Below, one piece after another: positions 16,197 through 24,962 of a DNA stretch of 64,000 bases (position 1 is its first letter; every line of letters starts with the position of its first letter). The stretch spans positions 33,363 to 97,362 of the forward strand of contig NZ_AUZM01000019.1 of the NCBI RefSeq assembly GCF_000478195.2, given 5' to 3'. The position numbers were made by a program, and so were the translations under genes. The notes below the pieces were generated by a model. That model was not told the DNA's origin and made no database searches. It saw nothing but the letters and a program-made list of their open reading frames with translations. The stretch is from Lyngbya aestuarii BL J (GTDB lineage: Bacteria; Cyanobacteriota; Cyanobacteriia; Cyanobacteriales; Microcoleaceae).

Positions 16197-17156
16197 ATGT
16201 TGACTCTACTGTGGGGATTACCCGGAGATTCACCTTTGTATACTGTTTATCAAGAGTTGAATTATCTGGGTTTTCCAACGGTATTTTTAGACCAACGGGA
16301 GATTGCCCACATTGAAATTTCCCTCTCTGTCGGAAGCACAATTGCAGGTGAAATTTGTACACCTAACTTCAAAATTGATCTCAATCAAGTTACAGGTGTC
16401 TATTTGCGTCCCTACGAGTCTCGCCGTCTTCCGATTGTTGTCGAAGCAGGTTCTAATAGTCGAATTTGGCAACACGCCGCAGCAGTTGATGATGCGTTAC
16501 TTTCTTGGGTAGAAATGACCTCTGCATTGGTTTTAAACCGTCCCAGTGCAATGGCTTCTAATAATTCTAAACCCTACCAATTACAAAAGATTCGTCAAGC
16601 AGGTTTTCTTGTTCCTGATACTCTTGTAACAACCGATTCTGATGCAGTTCATAAGTTTTGGAAACAGCATGGAAGTGTGATTTATAAGTCGATTAGTTCG
16701 ACTCGGAGTAAGGTTTCTCGTCTGAGTCCTGAACATCACAAACGTCTGGCTAATGTTGCTTGGTGTCCGACTCAATTTCAACAATATATTCCCGGACAAG
16801 ATTATCGGGTTCATGTGGTGGGTGAGGCGGTTTTTGCCTGTGCGATCGCATCAACTGCGGATGATTATCGCTATCCCGGTGATACAACGGATTATCCTCA
16901 ATTAAAAAGTGATATTTTACCCCTAGAAATTGAACAGCGATGCCGACAACTCGCTTCCACCCTGAAACTTCCTCTAGCGGGTATTGATTTACGGAAAACT
17001 GATGATGGCGAATGGTATTGTTTTGAGGTTAATCCGTCGCCGGGATATACATTTTATCAGCAAGAAACTCATCAACCGATCAGTTTAGCGATCGCACAGT
17101 TACTCACTCAACAACAGCCACAAACGTTGGGAAAGGTAAACAGTATAATTGGTTAA
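16197..17156 (+). CDS. RimK/MvdD-like ATP-grasp ligase
   Basis: A 319-residue protein. The N-terminal pre-grasp domain contains DLNQVTGVYLRPYE, similar in layout to MvdC/MvdD-type peptide ligases. The ATP-grasp core follows: VIYKSISSTRSKVSR (ATP-binding Lys), PTQFQQYIPGQDYRVHVVGEAVFACAI (hinge and Arg), LAGIDLRK, and the metal-binding FEVNPSPGY (Glu/Asn). ATP-grasp ligases join a carboxylate to an amine, hydroxyl or thiol through an acyl phosphate. It is translationally coupled to the preceding degenerate paralogue (3 bp). A convergent 57-residue peptide gene lies 30 bp downstream, which makes a peptide substrate imaginable. Glutathione-synthase or RimK-like modification is an alternative. 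Confidence 0.75.
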   Translation: MLTLLWGLPGDSPLYTVYQELNYLGFPTVFLDQREIAHIEISLSVGSTIAGEICTPNFKIDLNQVTGVYLRPYESRRLPIVVEAGSNSRIWQHAAAVDDALLSWVEMTSALVLNRPSAMASNNSKPYQLQKIRQAGFLVPDTLVTTDSDAVHKFWKQHGSVIYKSISSTRSKVSRLSPEHHKRLANVAWCPTQFQQYIPGQDYRVHVVGEAVFACAIASTADDYRYPGDTTDYPQLKSDILPLEIEQRCRQLASTLKLPLAGIDLRKTDDGEWYCFEVNPSPGYTFYQQETHQPISLAIAQLLTQQQPQTLGKVNSIIG

Positions 17157-17185
17157 CCTCGCCCCGTTTTAGGCAACAGAACTTT

Positions 17186-17359
17186 TTATTGGGGTGTATC
17201 TTCCTTGGATTGAGGAGATTTCTTCGCTGTTGTTAAACCCGCCATTGACCAAGTGAGGCTGACCATAAATGCTTTTGCAAGTGCATTGATTTCTTGGGTT
17301 TCCTCTTTTAAGTTGTCTTCGGATTTAGAGGTCAAATTTTTGTTTGTGTTGTCTTCCAT
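17186..17359 (-). CDS. 57-residue acidic/Lys-rich small protein facing the ATP-grasp genes
   Basis: A short gene with AGGAGA 8-9 bases before the ATG at 17359. The product begins MEDNTNKNLTSKSEDNLKEE, has a mixed middle (INALAKAFMVSLTWSMAGL) and ends TTAKKSPQSKEDTPQ. The polar N-terminus, short amphipathic stretch and Thr/Lys/Ser/Asp/Glu-rich tail have the outline of a leader plus core of an omega-ester peptide. There is no PFFARFL-type microviridin leader motif, so that idea is speculative. It is convergent with the ATP-grasp operon, which argues against simple co-transcription. Two still shorter frames (17410-17466 and 17497-17562) lie upstream on the same strand. Confidence 0.5.
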   Translation of the reverse strand: MEDNTNKNLTSKSEDNLKEETQEINALAKAFMVSLTWSMAGLTTAKKSPQSKEDTPQ

Positions 17360-17623
17360 GATTGTTGTCTCCTCGCTTCTAACTTGATCTTTATCTTAAT
17401 TTAGTATTATCACCTGCAATTATTAATTTTGCCGTGATAAACTGGGTTGGTTTTCGTGATTGACATCACTTTAATCTCCTTCAAGTCATTTAACTTTTAT
17501 TCCGGAAATTCGGCGAGTTTTTTCAGAAGTTGAGGCGGTTCGGTTTCCCGATCTTTGTCCATTTTAGCCTAATTAAAATCCGACAATCAACCCTTGAAAA
17601 ACATGATAAAAGTCTCGTTTTCT

Positions 17624-19129
17624 TTAGATCCAGCTTGAAAACCACATTCTGATTTTCCATTGTTCAGGAGAGAGGGGAAGACCCAAAAAAATAGGCATCC
17701 AAAAGACAAAACCGAGTAAAATCAAACCGAGTGCTGTTGCCCCAATCAAGCGTAAGTGAAAGAGATTACTCTGCAACCAGCGATCAATCCACCAAGCAAG
17801 TATGAGTCCCGCAAACACAAATGCACTCATATAATGATAGAGAAAAACACAGCGGGTGACAGTTATCCAAGGTGTCCAATTTGCTAACCAATTAACGAGT
17901 AAATAGAGTAATAGCCATAACTCGATTTTTGGCGGAAAAGATGTATAAGCATGAACTGAAGTTGTAGCTAAAATTGAGCGGTTCTTCTTTATTTTAACCC
18001 AAGCAATCATCCGTTCCCATAATACCCAAATTGTTAAAATAATGGCCAGAACAGAAAACCACCATAAGGGAGGATTTCCCATTGCATGAACATCATAAAT
18101 AACGGGGGTAAAATTTGGGGGAGGAACAGTCGGATCAAGGTTGGTGAGGTGATCAATTCTTTCATAAAAATAGGCAAGTGGACGCAGCGTTAAGGGCCAA
18201 GTATACCAAGCCGCACAGTAGGGATGAATATCTGATCCATTTCCTAAAGTTTTGTGGTAGTTGAGGATTGTAGTTTGGAGTTCCCAGAGTCCCGGTTCAG
18301 GACTAATTTGGAGGTGTGGAATCCAAGCGATTAAGTAAAATAAAATTGGAATTACACCTAAACTTAACGCCAATTGTAGGATTGATAACTGGGTTAAATT
18401 TTCGAGGGGAGATTGAGGATATCCAAAAGTGGGGATATTTTCAGTAGAAGTCTTTGCAAATTGAATGATCCAAGCGATGATTAACAGTAAAACAATTCCT
18501 AAAATAAATCCTAAACCATTCCATTTCACCGCTACACTTGCACCAAAGCAGATTCCTGAACTGATTAACAGCAGCCATCGCTTGACTTTTGTGGCTTTCA
18601 ATGAGAGTATAAATAGAAGTTGAGCAACTAACCCAAAAATGACAATATAAATATTATTAAGTGCGTAGCGAGATTCGACTAATAAAAAGCCATCGGTAGC
18701 AATTAACAACGTGGCGAGTAAAGTATAAGTTCGACGGGAAGTGAGTTGATAAATGATTGCCCCAGAAATAACAGGAATAAATGCACCCGTTAAAGCATTC
18801 ATCCAACGATAACTCCAGGTTGAAAGGGTTGAACCTGCCAAATTATTAACTGTATCTTGACCAAAGGGTAAACGAGAACCGATCCAAATTCCAATCGCAA
18901 TAATGTATTGACTTAAAGGCGGATGAGCGTTGAAAAAAGGAGTTTGTGTCAGATAATTGTTGGCAAATTTAGCGTAATAAACTTCATCAAAAACCAACAG
19001 ATTAAATCGACTTAATCCCCAAAATCGTAACCCTAACGAGACGAGGAAAATAATAATCATTCCTAGTCTAAACCTAAACTGTGAGGAGTTCAAATATTGT
19101 TGATCTCGGGCCATAAGTGACGATCTCAA
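17624..19129 (-). CDS. GT39-type dolichyl-phosphate-mannose protein mannosyltransferase family protein
   Basis: A 501-residue integral membrane protein with about ten hydrophobic segments. The first extracytoplasmic loop carries LLVFDEVYYAKFANNYL and FFNAHPPLSQY: the Asp-Glu pair and HPPL motif typical of PMT (GT39) enzymes. These enzymes move a mannosyl or other sugar from a lipid carrier to Ser/Thr of exported proteins, or to another lipid or sugar acceptor. The start at 19129 or at an internal Met 6 codons later (MARDQQ) is possible; neither has a strong ribosome-binding site. The YhdH gene ends 6 bp upstream, so the two are co-transcribed. The acceptor is unknown. Confidence 0.82.
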   Translation of the reverse strand: MRSSLMARDQQYLNSSQFRFRLGMIIIFLVSLGLRFWGLSRFNLLVFDEVYYAKFANNYLTQTPFFNAHPPLSQYIIAIGIWIGSRLPFGQDTVNNLAGSTLSTWSYRWMNALTGAFIPVISGAIIYQLTSRRTYTLLATLLIATDGFLLVESRYALNNIYIVIFGLVAQLLFILSLKATKVKRWLLLISSGICFGASVAVKWNGLGFILGIVLLLIIAWIIQFAKTSTENIPTFGYPQSPLENLTQLSILQLALSLGVIPILFYLIAWIPHLQISPEPGLWELQTTILNYHKTLGNGSDIHPYCAAWYTWPLTLRPLAYFYERIDHLTNLDPTVPPPNFTPVIYDVHAMGNPPLWWFSVLAIILTIWVLWERMIAWVKIKKNRSILATTSVHAYTSFPPKIELWLLLYLLVNWLANWTPWITVTRCVFLYHYMSAFVFAGLILAWWIDRWLQSNLFHLRLIGATALGLILLGFVFWMPIFLGLPLSPEQWKIRMWFSSWI

Positions 19130-19135
19130 TCAGAG

Positions 19136-20143
19136 TTAAGAGAACGTTTGATGTAAGTCAACGATAATGCGACCTTGCATTTTACCCTGAAGGATTTCTG
19201 AGATTTTTTCAGGTAACTGTGTGAGGGAAATTGTTGTTGCTAATTCTTCTAAATGAGTCGGTTTCCAAATTTTAGCAAGTTTTGACCAAATTTCCAACCG
19301 TTGAGACATCGAACATTGTACCGAATCTATTCCAATTAAACGCACACCCCGCAAAATAAACGGATAAACGGTTAAGTTTAAATCCGCTCCTGCAACCAAG
19401 CCACAAGCCGTTATACAACCGCCATATTGAGTTGATTTAATCGCCGTTGCTAACAGGTTTCCACCCACCGTATCAATCACTCCCGCCCAACGTCCTTTTA
19501 ACATCGATTTGTCTGTGTTCTGATCAATTTCCGAGCGATTAATAATTGATTTTGCCCCTAACATTTTCAGGAAATCATGGCTGGTTGATTTTCCCGTTAC
19601 CGCCACAACAGAGTAGCCTAATTTTGCTAAAATTGAAACCGCCAAACTGCCAACACCACCCGTTGAACCTGAGACTAAAATCTCTCCTAAATCTGGGGTA
19701 ATTTCATGTTGAATTAACGCCTTAACACTCAAAGCCGCAGTCAATCCGGCTGTTCCCCAAATCATGCTTTCTTGTAAGCTTAATTCCGGGGGAAGCGGTA
19801 CAACCCATTCAGCCGGAACTCGAATATATTCCGCAAAACCGCCCCAGGTATTCATCCCCAAATCATAACCCGTAACAATCACCGCATCATCAGGCTTAAA
19901 TTGAGAAACCTGGCTACTAACCACAATTCCCGCCGCATCAATTCCGGGAATATGAGGAAATTGACGAGTTACACCTGGGTTTCCGGTCGCTGAGAGGGCA
20001 TCTTTGTAATTTAAGCTAGAATAATGCACCCGAATTAAAACGTCTCCAGGGGGTAAATTTTCCCGGTTTAAGTCAACGACTTCTTGAGTAAAATTTTGGT
20101 CTGCGGTTTGAGTTACCCTTAAGGCTTTGAAGGTTGCTGACAT
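19136..20143 (-). CDS. acuI: YhdH/AcuI-type quinone oxidoreductase (MDR superfamily)
   Basis: A 335-residue medium-chain reductase without the zinc ligands of alcohol dehydrogenases. Seen: HYSSLNYKDALSATG, FPHIPGIDAAGIVVSS, the nucleotide-binding ILVSGSTGGVGSLAVSILAKLGY and GVIDTVGGNLLATAIKSTQYGG. These strings mark the YhdH/AcuI subfamily, whose members reduce acryloyl-CoA with NADPH. AcuI protects cells from acryloyl-CoA toxicity, for example after DMSP breakdown. The physiological substrate in this organism is unknown. The gene overlaps nothing and is followed 6 bp later by the GT39 gene on the same strand. Confidence 0.88.
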   Translation of the reverse strand: MSATFKALRVTQTADQNFTQEVVDLNRENLPPGDVLIRVHYSSLNYKDALSATGNPGVTRQFPHIPGIDAAGIVVSSQVSQFKPDDAVIVTGYDLGMNTWGGFAEYIRVPAEWVVPLPPELSLQESMIWGTAGLTAALSVKALIQHEITPDLGEILVSGSTGGVGSLAVSILAKLGYSVVAVTGKSTSHDFLKMLGAKSIINRSEIDQNTDKSMLKGRWAGVIDTVGGNLLATAIKSTQYGGCITACGLVAGADLNLTVYPFILRGVRLIGIDSVQCSMSQRLEIWSKLAKIWKPTHLEELATTISLTQLPEKISEILQGKMQGRIIVDLHQTFS

Positions 20144-20210
20144 GAAGTTTTTAAATACAGAATGATAGCTTTAAGAAGACTTAGACTTTAACTCAATCAA
20201 GATTTAATCA

Positions 20211-20822
20211 TTAAGTTTTCTGTCGAATATTATCAGGAATAATAACCGGAGAAAGTTTGGCAATTGCCCGTAAATTTTGAGAGCGAATTAACTCCAGAAA
20301 ATCCAAGCTTGTCCGATTTTCAATTTCGGCAACTCGTTCAATCGCTTGTAACAAAGCATGAGCGGCTTCCACTTCAGAATAACCTCGTCGTTGGGCGACA
20401 CGAATTGCCATTTCATCGGCTTCTAATTCAACTTGAGAACTGCGGTTTGATTTCCAAATTTGAGCTAAACCCAAAGCGGCTAAACTCCCGGCTAACATCA
20501 CTCCAACAGCATCTTGGTTAGAAATTTCAACGACAGTTCCCACAACTCCGGCTAAGACAACACCCTGATTAATATCCAGTTTAATCCAGCGAATATTAGA
20601 CACCCAACTCACGGTTCTTAACAACAGCAAATCTCGTTGAGAGCGAGATAAATTTTGCCACAGGTCAAAGTTGATAAAAATTCGCCGCATGGGTTTCCAG
20701 GGAAGCGGAAATGGGCTGTCAATGACTGTTTTTTGTTGGGGTTTACTCACCAACTGAGTCATCATTCGACCAGAAGCAGGCATCAAGTCTAATAGGTGAT
20801 AAATTTCAGCATCTTGGGTCAT
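20211..20822 (-). CDS. DUF3318-family membrane-associated protein
   Basis: A 203-residue protein I recognise as the cyanobacterial DUF3318 family. Seen: PWKPMRRIFINFDLWQNLSRSQRDLLLLRTVSW, two hydrophobic segments (GVVLAGVVGTVVEI and AVGVMLAGSLAALGLAQIW), then VELEADEMAIRVAQRRGYSEVEAAHALLQAIE. The ExxAD arrangement resembles the third metal-ligand region of M48-type metallopeptidases, but no HExxH is present, so a protease relationship is remote at best. The function is unknown. It is co-oriented with yhdH, 67 bp upstream of it. Confidence 0.75.
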   Translation of the reverse strand: MTQDAEIYHLLDLMPASGRMMTQLVSKPQQKTVIDSPFPLPWKPMRRIFINFDLWQNLSRSQRDLLLLRTVSWVSNIRWIKLDINQGVVLAGVVGTVVEISNQDAVGVMLAGSLAALGLAQIWKSNRSSQVELEADEMAIRVAQRRGYSEVEAAHALLQAIERVAEIENRTSLDFLELIRSQNLRAIAKLSPVIIPDNIRQKT

Positions 20823-20931
20823 GGGTCATCTCAATTGTTAGTTTAGAGTTTGGAGTTTTCAGAGCAATGATTAATTTTTGCTGAACAGTTTGTTTCACGA
20901 ACAACTCAGTTTACGGCTGATTTTGTGACGG

Positions 20932-21633
20932 TTAAATTGGTTTAAGAGTATCAGACAAAGCGGCAATTGCTGCGTCAATTTCTGTGGTTTTTTCTTCGGT
21001 TGCAGAGACTAATAACAGAAAAATATTATTACCACTTTGACGTACTAAAATCGTTCCTTGAATGGGTTGAGTTTTTGCCCCCATTTTTAAGGTTGCAGTC
21101 CAAGGAAGTCTAACCGAACCTGTCCCTAATTCTTGATAAGAATCGGGCTTAAATCCTTCACCTCGTTCAAAGGTTTCAATGGCAATTTGTGCTAAACTTG
21201 CATTCGGAATTTGTCGGTTACTTTCTCGGGTTTTAGCAACAACAGTATAGGCTAAATTGCCTTCGGGTGATTCAATTAACGGAAAGTTACCCACAAAACC
21301 AACATTATATCCCTCTAAAATCCCTATTTGAAATCGACCTTGAGGATCTTTATAGTTACTCTCGCTTAACGGTAGCGGTTGGACTTCGGGAGTTGGAGGC
21401 GTGAGTATCGGTGTAGGTGTGGGCGTGGGTGTAGGAGTTGGTGATGGCGAGGGAGAAGCCGCCGGGGAAGGGGAAGGTTTTGGCGTGGGAGAGGCTTGTT
21501 GGGCGTGAGTCGGTAAACCTATATTGACAACTGCAAAGGAAGATTTTATAACTTTTGAAGGTTGACCGATGAGGATTAAAATTAAAGTGGTAATTGTGGC
21601 GATCGCCATCCATGTAAGGCGGTTTTTTTTCAT
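20932..21633 (-). CDS. Secreted proline-rich protein with a possible PsbP/Mog1-like domain
   Basis: A 233-residue protein. An N-terminal signal or anchor segment (WMAIATITTLILILIG) is followed by a low-complexity Ser/Pro/Thr tract (residues about 48-80) made of PSPTP-type units. The C-terminal globular domain of about 140 residues contains YKDPQGRFQIGILEGYNV, AYTVVAKTRE and GNNIFLLLVSATEE. The alternating strand-helix layout is reminiscent of the PsbP/Mog1 fold; that is a guess from pattern, not a recognised match. The Pro-tract is encoded by a GGTGTGGGC-type microsatellite at about 21400-21470, which could vary in length by slippage. It lies 27 bp upstream of the nucleoside transporter's end on the same strand. 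Confidence 0.6.
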   Translation of the reverse strand: MKKNRLTWMAIATITTLILILIGQPSKVIKSSFAVVNIGLPTHAQQASPTPKPSPSPAASPSPSPTPTPTPTPTPILTPPTPEVQPLPLSESNYKDPQGRFQIGILEGYNVGFVGNFPLIESPEGNLAYTVVAKTRESNRQIPNASLAQIAIETFERGEGFKPDSYQELGTGSVRLPWTATLKMGAKTQPIQGTILVRQSGNNIFLLLVSATEEKTTEIDAAIAALSDTLKPI

Positions 21634-21660
21634 CGTTAAATTCCTGAGTAAAATGTAAGT

Positions 21661-23103
21661 TTATTTGCCAAATACCATCGGATTTCCAAAGTCAAATACA
21701 CCCGCAATACACCCGGTCATTAATGTTGCTAAAGTTCCCGCCCATAATGCTTTTAAACCCAAAGCAGAGACTTCTGAACTGCGAGTCGGAATCAGAGAAG
21801 ATAACCCCCCCACAAAGATACCGTAGGAGGCAAAATGAGTAAAACCACACAACACATAACTGACAATTAGCATTGCGCGATCGCTAATTCCACCAGTTGC
21901 ATTCAGTTGGGCTAAAGCTTGATAAGGAGGAATATTCGTTTCGAGTAAACGTCTACCAATTAACACCGAAGCTTGCCAAAGTTCTGCCCAATTTAGCGAA
22001 ACCCCAGTCAAAAATGTTAACGGTAAAAATAAAGCACCCAAAATATTTTGTAACGTAATCACCTGAAAAACATTGCCAAGCGGTTGCAGAATGATCACTT
22101 GACTATCAGCCAGACTTGCTAAGGAGGAAAACAGCAAGTTGATCAAAGCAACCATCCCCAAAATAGCAATTAATGCAGCGGCAATTCCCACCGCCATTTT
22201 AACCCCATCTAATGCACCCCCAATCAAGCTATCCATGGGATTTGGACGCTGTTCTAAATCTTCTTCGGGATCTTGGGGAACCCCACCCATTGTTTTTGGT
22301 TCTTCAGTTTCCGGAACGAGGAGTTTTGATAAGACGAAACAAGCCGGAATCGTCATAATAGATGCGGAAACTAAATGTCCGGTAATCGTTGGAAAAGTCG
22401 GACGTAAAAAGCCAGCATATAGGGCTAATACTGAAGACGCAATCGAACCAAAACAACTCGATAAAATTGCACAAAGTTCGCTGCGAGTCATATCCAGTAA
22501 GTAGGGTTTAATGGCAATGGCTGACTCAATCCCCACAAAAATATTAGCCGCACCTGCGAGAGATTCAGCCCCACTAATTCCCATTGTTTTTTGAAAAATT
22601 CGAGCAAAAAGCTGTACAATCGGTTGAATAATATTTAACCGATACAGCAAGCTGATCAAACCTGCAAAGAAAATCACCTGGGGTAAAGCTCGAAACGCCA
22701 GAATATAGGTAAATCCGGGGTTAATATTGTCCGGGCCAATGCGATCGCCAGGAACCGCAACATAAGGTGTACCGATAGCCCTGGCAATCCATCGACCAGC
22801 CGGCCCGGGACCCGCCGCAAAATTGGGATCACTCACCAAAACTGAATTTGGGCCACCAAATAGAAATCTAGCCCCCGCCTCCGACGCATCTAAAATAGCG
22901 TTGAGAAAGGTACTCAGTCCTTCAACCAGTTGAGGGCCAAACACAAACACGATCAACCCAATACATAATTGCAAGCCAATCCCCCAAGCAATTACTTTCC
23001 AGCGAATCACGCCTCTATTTTCAGATCCCAACCAGGCGATTGTACATAAGCCTGCAATTCCTAACAGAGATATCAAGTTCAACAATGGGTTCATACCATA
23101 CAA
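21661..23103 (-). CDS. nupC: NupC-type concentrative nucleoside transporter (CNT family)
   Basis: A 480-residue membrane protein. Family blocks seen: FRALPQVIFFAGLISLLYRL, GISGAESLAGAANIFVGIESAIAIKPYL and LNATGGISDRAMLIVSYVLCGFTHFASYGIFVGGLSSL. These are the CNT substrate- and Na+/H+-binding regions. In characterised CNTs the loop after NIFVGxxE reads GQTEAPL; here it is GIESAIA, so substrate preference may differ. An insertion after about residue 70 (GPNSVLVSDPNFAAGPGPAGRW) enlarges the protein beyond the usual 400-420. Either ATG at 23103 or the one 3 codons later may be used. It likely imports nucleosides with a coupling ion. Confidence 0.85.
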   Translation of the reverse strand: MYGMNPLLNLISLLGIAGLCTIAWLGSENRGVIRWKVIAWGIGLQLCIGLIVFVFGPQLVEGLSTFLNAILDASEAGARFLFGGPNSVLVSDPNFAAGPGPAGRWIARAIGTPYVAVPGDRIGPDNINPGFTYILAFRALPQVIFFAGLISLLYRLNIIQPIVQLFARIFQKTMGISGAESLAGAANIFVGIESAIAIKPYLLDMTRSELCAILSSCFGSIASSVLALYAGFLRPTFPTITGHLVSASIMTIPACFVLSKLLVPETEEPKTMGGVPQDPEEDLEQRPNPMDSLIGGALDGVKMAVGIAAALIAILGMVALINLLFSSLASLADSQVIILQPLGNVFQVITLQNILGALFLPLTFLTGVSLNWAELWQASVLIGRRLLETNIPPYQALAQLNATGGISDRAMLIVSYVLCGFTHFASYGIFVGGLSSLIPTRSSEVSALGLKALWAGTLATLMTGCIAGVFDFGNPMVFGK

Positions 23104-23338
23104 CCTCTCCAGCTAAGGGCATCTTGCCTTATAAAGGCTTCCATGACAAGCATATTAGCGATAAACGGACTCTAATGGATCTATCTTCTCAAGCTTGAGT
23201 AAGCCGATGAGGAGAAACCGAGGAGATAGAGGAAATCGAAAAAACTCCAAAATCCTAAATTCAACTCTTGCATTCCCAATCTTCCAAAATAAGCACACAA
23301 TAGTAACAGTGTTTCTCACATGAGCCAATTTTTGACTA

Positions 23339-23605
23339 ATGGATGCTTTTCAGCCAACCCCGCCTGCTTGGACTAATAATGCAATTCATGCTTTTGAATT
23401 TTGCTGTCCGAATTGTTCTGCAAATTCTTTAGAAGCACAACAAGTCTGGATTAATCGTCGTTCTCCGGTATATGGTGACAATCATCGTCGTAAATGGCAA
23501 GAATTTTATCAGTGTCAATGTGGGGGGACTTGGTGGGCTTGGAGTAGTGATCGCCCGCCTTCTAATCTTAAACCTCGTGATCAGGACTTGCCCATGGAAG
23601 ATTGA
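23339..23605 (+). CDS. Small zinc-ribbon hypothetical protein
   Basis: An 88-residue protein with two cysteine pairs, FCCPNCSAN near residue 24 and FYQCQCGGTWWAWS near residue 61. This is the spacing of a zinc ribbon. The N-terminus is Pro/Trp-rich and the C-terminus is polar. It looks like a conserved cyanobacterial small protein but I cannot name it. It is preceded by no clear ribosome-binding site and is followed by a strong terminator at 23676, so it forms its own transcript, divergent from nupC. A role in nucleic-acid or protein binding is only suggested by the ribbon. Confidence 0.6.
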   Translation: MDAFQPTPPAWTNNAIHAFEFCCPNCSANSLEAQQVWINRRSPVYGDNHRRKWQEFYQCQCGGTWWAWSSDRPPSNLKPRDQDLPMED

Positions 23606-23675
23606 AATTCAGAATAATCAATTTTTTACCCGGATTATCGGTCACATTTTGATCAAGATTAATAAATATCTCCAC

Positions 23676-23719
23676 TAGCAACGACTGCAACTTTAAACCT
23701 TTCGTTGCTATTTTTAATT
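23676..23719 (+). terminator. Rho-independent terminator of the zinc-ribbon gene
   Basis: Perfect 9-bp arms TAGCAACGA (23676-23684) and TCGTTGCTA (23702-23710), then TTTTTAATT. Confidence 0.8.
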
Positions 23720-23861
23720 CTTACATATAGTAATATTACTTGATTTGTAAAAAATCAATCTATCTTCGCCCCCCCCATTTTGAGGATTTGGGGGCAATAT
23801 CGTTGACAACTCATTTCTGATTGCTATAGATATCAATACTCACCTTTTTAAGATCATAAAG

Positions 23862-23895
23862 TTCGGGGATTCCCCGAAGGGGAACAAGTTCCCCT
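23862..23895. repeat. Two abutting palindromes (REP-like)
   Basis: TTCGGGGATTCCCCGAA (23862-23878) is followed directly by AGGGGAACAAGTTCCCCT (23878-23895); each has 8-bp arms and a tiny loop. No T-tract follows. The rest of 23720-24057 shows no gene. Confidence 0.6.
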
Positions 23896-24057
23896 ACTGC
23901 TCAAACTCAATACTGAAGCCGGATTCAGCCCGATTAATGCTCCCTTTGCTTCGGTGCAGTTTCTCTGACTATTCTAGAGCCATACCTCGAAAAAAGGTCA
24001 CAAGCATCACTCCTTAACAGAATGAACTTGGAACGAGAAATATTAGGGTGAATTCAA

Positions 24058-24915
24058 ATGATGCAAAGAATACTGAAGATTTTTGATGATTATCAAGTCG
24101 GTGAATTTGAAGGAAATCAACCCCTGCGAGTTGTAGATACTCAAGGAAAAGTGCAACTGTTAATCAAAGCGTTGCAGTTCACGTTGGCGGATAGTTTTAT
24201 GATCGAACAAGCTGATTCAATTCCTCGCGGAGAAGTCCTTCCACCTCGCAGCAGCAGCCGAAAAATTAATAGGGAAGGAATTAAGCTGATTAAAGCCTTT
24301 GAAGGCGTTGAACTTGAAGCTTATCTCGATGCTGTTGGTGTGCCGACCATTGGTTATGGACATACGAAAGATGTGTTTTTAGGAATGACAATTACTCAAG
24401 CTGAAGCTGAGGAGTTATTACGCCAAGATATCGAAGAATTTGAAATCGCTGTTGAAGATGCGGTGCAAGTTGAAATTAATGATCATCAATTCTCAGCGTT
24501 AGTTTCATTTTGCTTTAACTTAGGAGCAAATTCATTATTTAAGTCAACTCTCCTCAAGTTTTTAAATGTAAGAAAACTGCAAGAAGCAAGCCTAGAATTT
24601 GCCCGTTGGAATAAAGCAGGAGGTCAGCCTTTACTGGGGTTAACCCGACGAAGAATGGCTGAACGAGCTTTGTTTTTAGGTAAACCTTGGCAACCTTTCC
24701 TTGAGTATGAACTCCTGCAATTAACTCAACCCAAAATTCAAAGCGAATACGTTCGTTATATTCAAAACGGACTGCAAAAAGCAGGATTTGATGTTCAAGC
24801 CAATGGCATTTTTGACTTTGAGACAGACAAAGCTATTAAACAATTTCAAGCACAGAAAGGTTTTGAAGCCGATGGAATAGTTGGGCCGATCACCGTCACC
24901 GCCTTGGGCTTGTAA
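24058..24915 (+). CDS. GH24 phage-type lysozyme with C-terminal peptidoglycan-binding domain
   Basis: 285 residues. An N-terminal region of about 60 residues of unknown type is followed by a GH24 (T4 lysozyme-like) domain, residues 70-210. The catalytic Glu82 lies in KAFEG, Asp91 in AYLDAVG and Thr97 in PTIGYGHT, with the spacing E-9-D-6-T of the family. A PG_binding_1 domain (residues about 230-285: YIQNGLQKAGFDVQANGIFDFETDKAI) closes the protein. It should cut the glycan strand of murein. No signal peptide or anchor is visible, so like a phage endolysin it would stay in the cytoplasm unless released. It starts a same-strand series with a C39-like peptidase (47 bp downstream) and two caspase genes. 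Confidence 0.88.
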   Translation: MMQRILKIFDDYQVGEFEGNQPLRVVDTQGKVQLLIKALQFTLADSFMIEQADSIPRGEVLPPRSSSRKINREGIKLIKAFEGVELEAYLDAVGVPTIGYGHTKDVFLGMTITQAEAEELLRQDIEEFEIAVEDAVQVEINDHQFSALVSFCFNLGANSLFKSTLLKFLNVRKLQEASLEFARWNKAGGQPLLGLTRRRMAERALFLGKPWQPFLEYELLQLTQPKIQSEYVRYIQNGLQKAGFDVQANGIFDFETDKAIKQFQAQKGFEADGIVGPITVTALGL

Positions 24916-24962
24916 AACCGACTCATCCGTTCAAATTGTACACAAAAATCACAACAAAAACC

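Noticed and set aside
20211..20822. M48-type metallopeptidase
   Set aside because: An ExxAD-like string is present but HExxH is not; kept as DUF3318.
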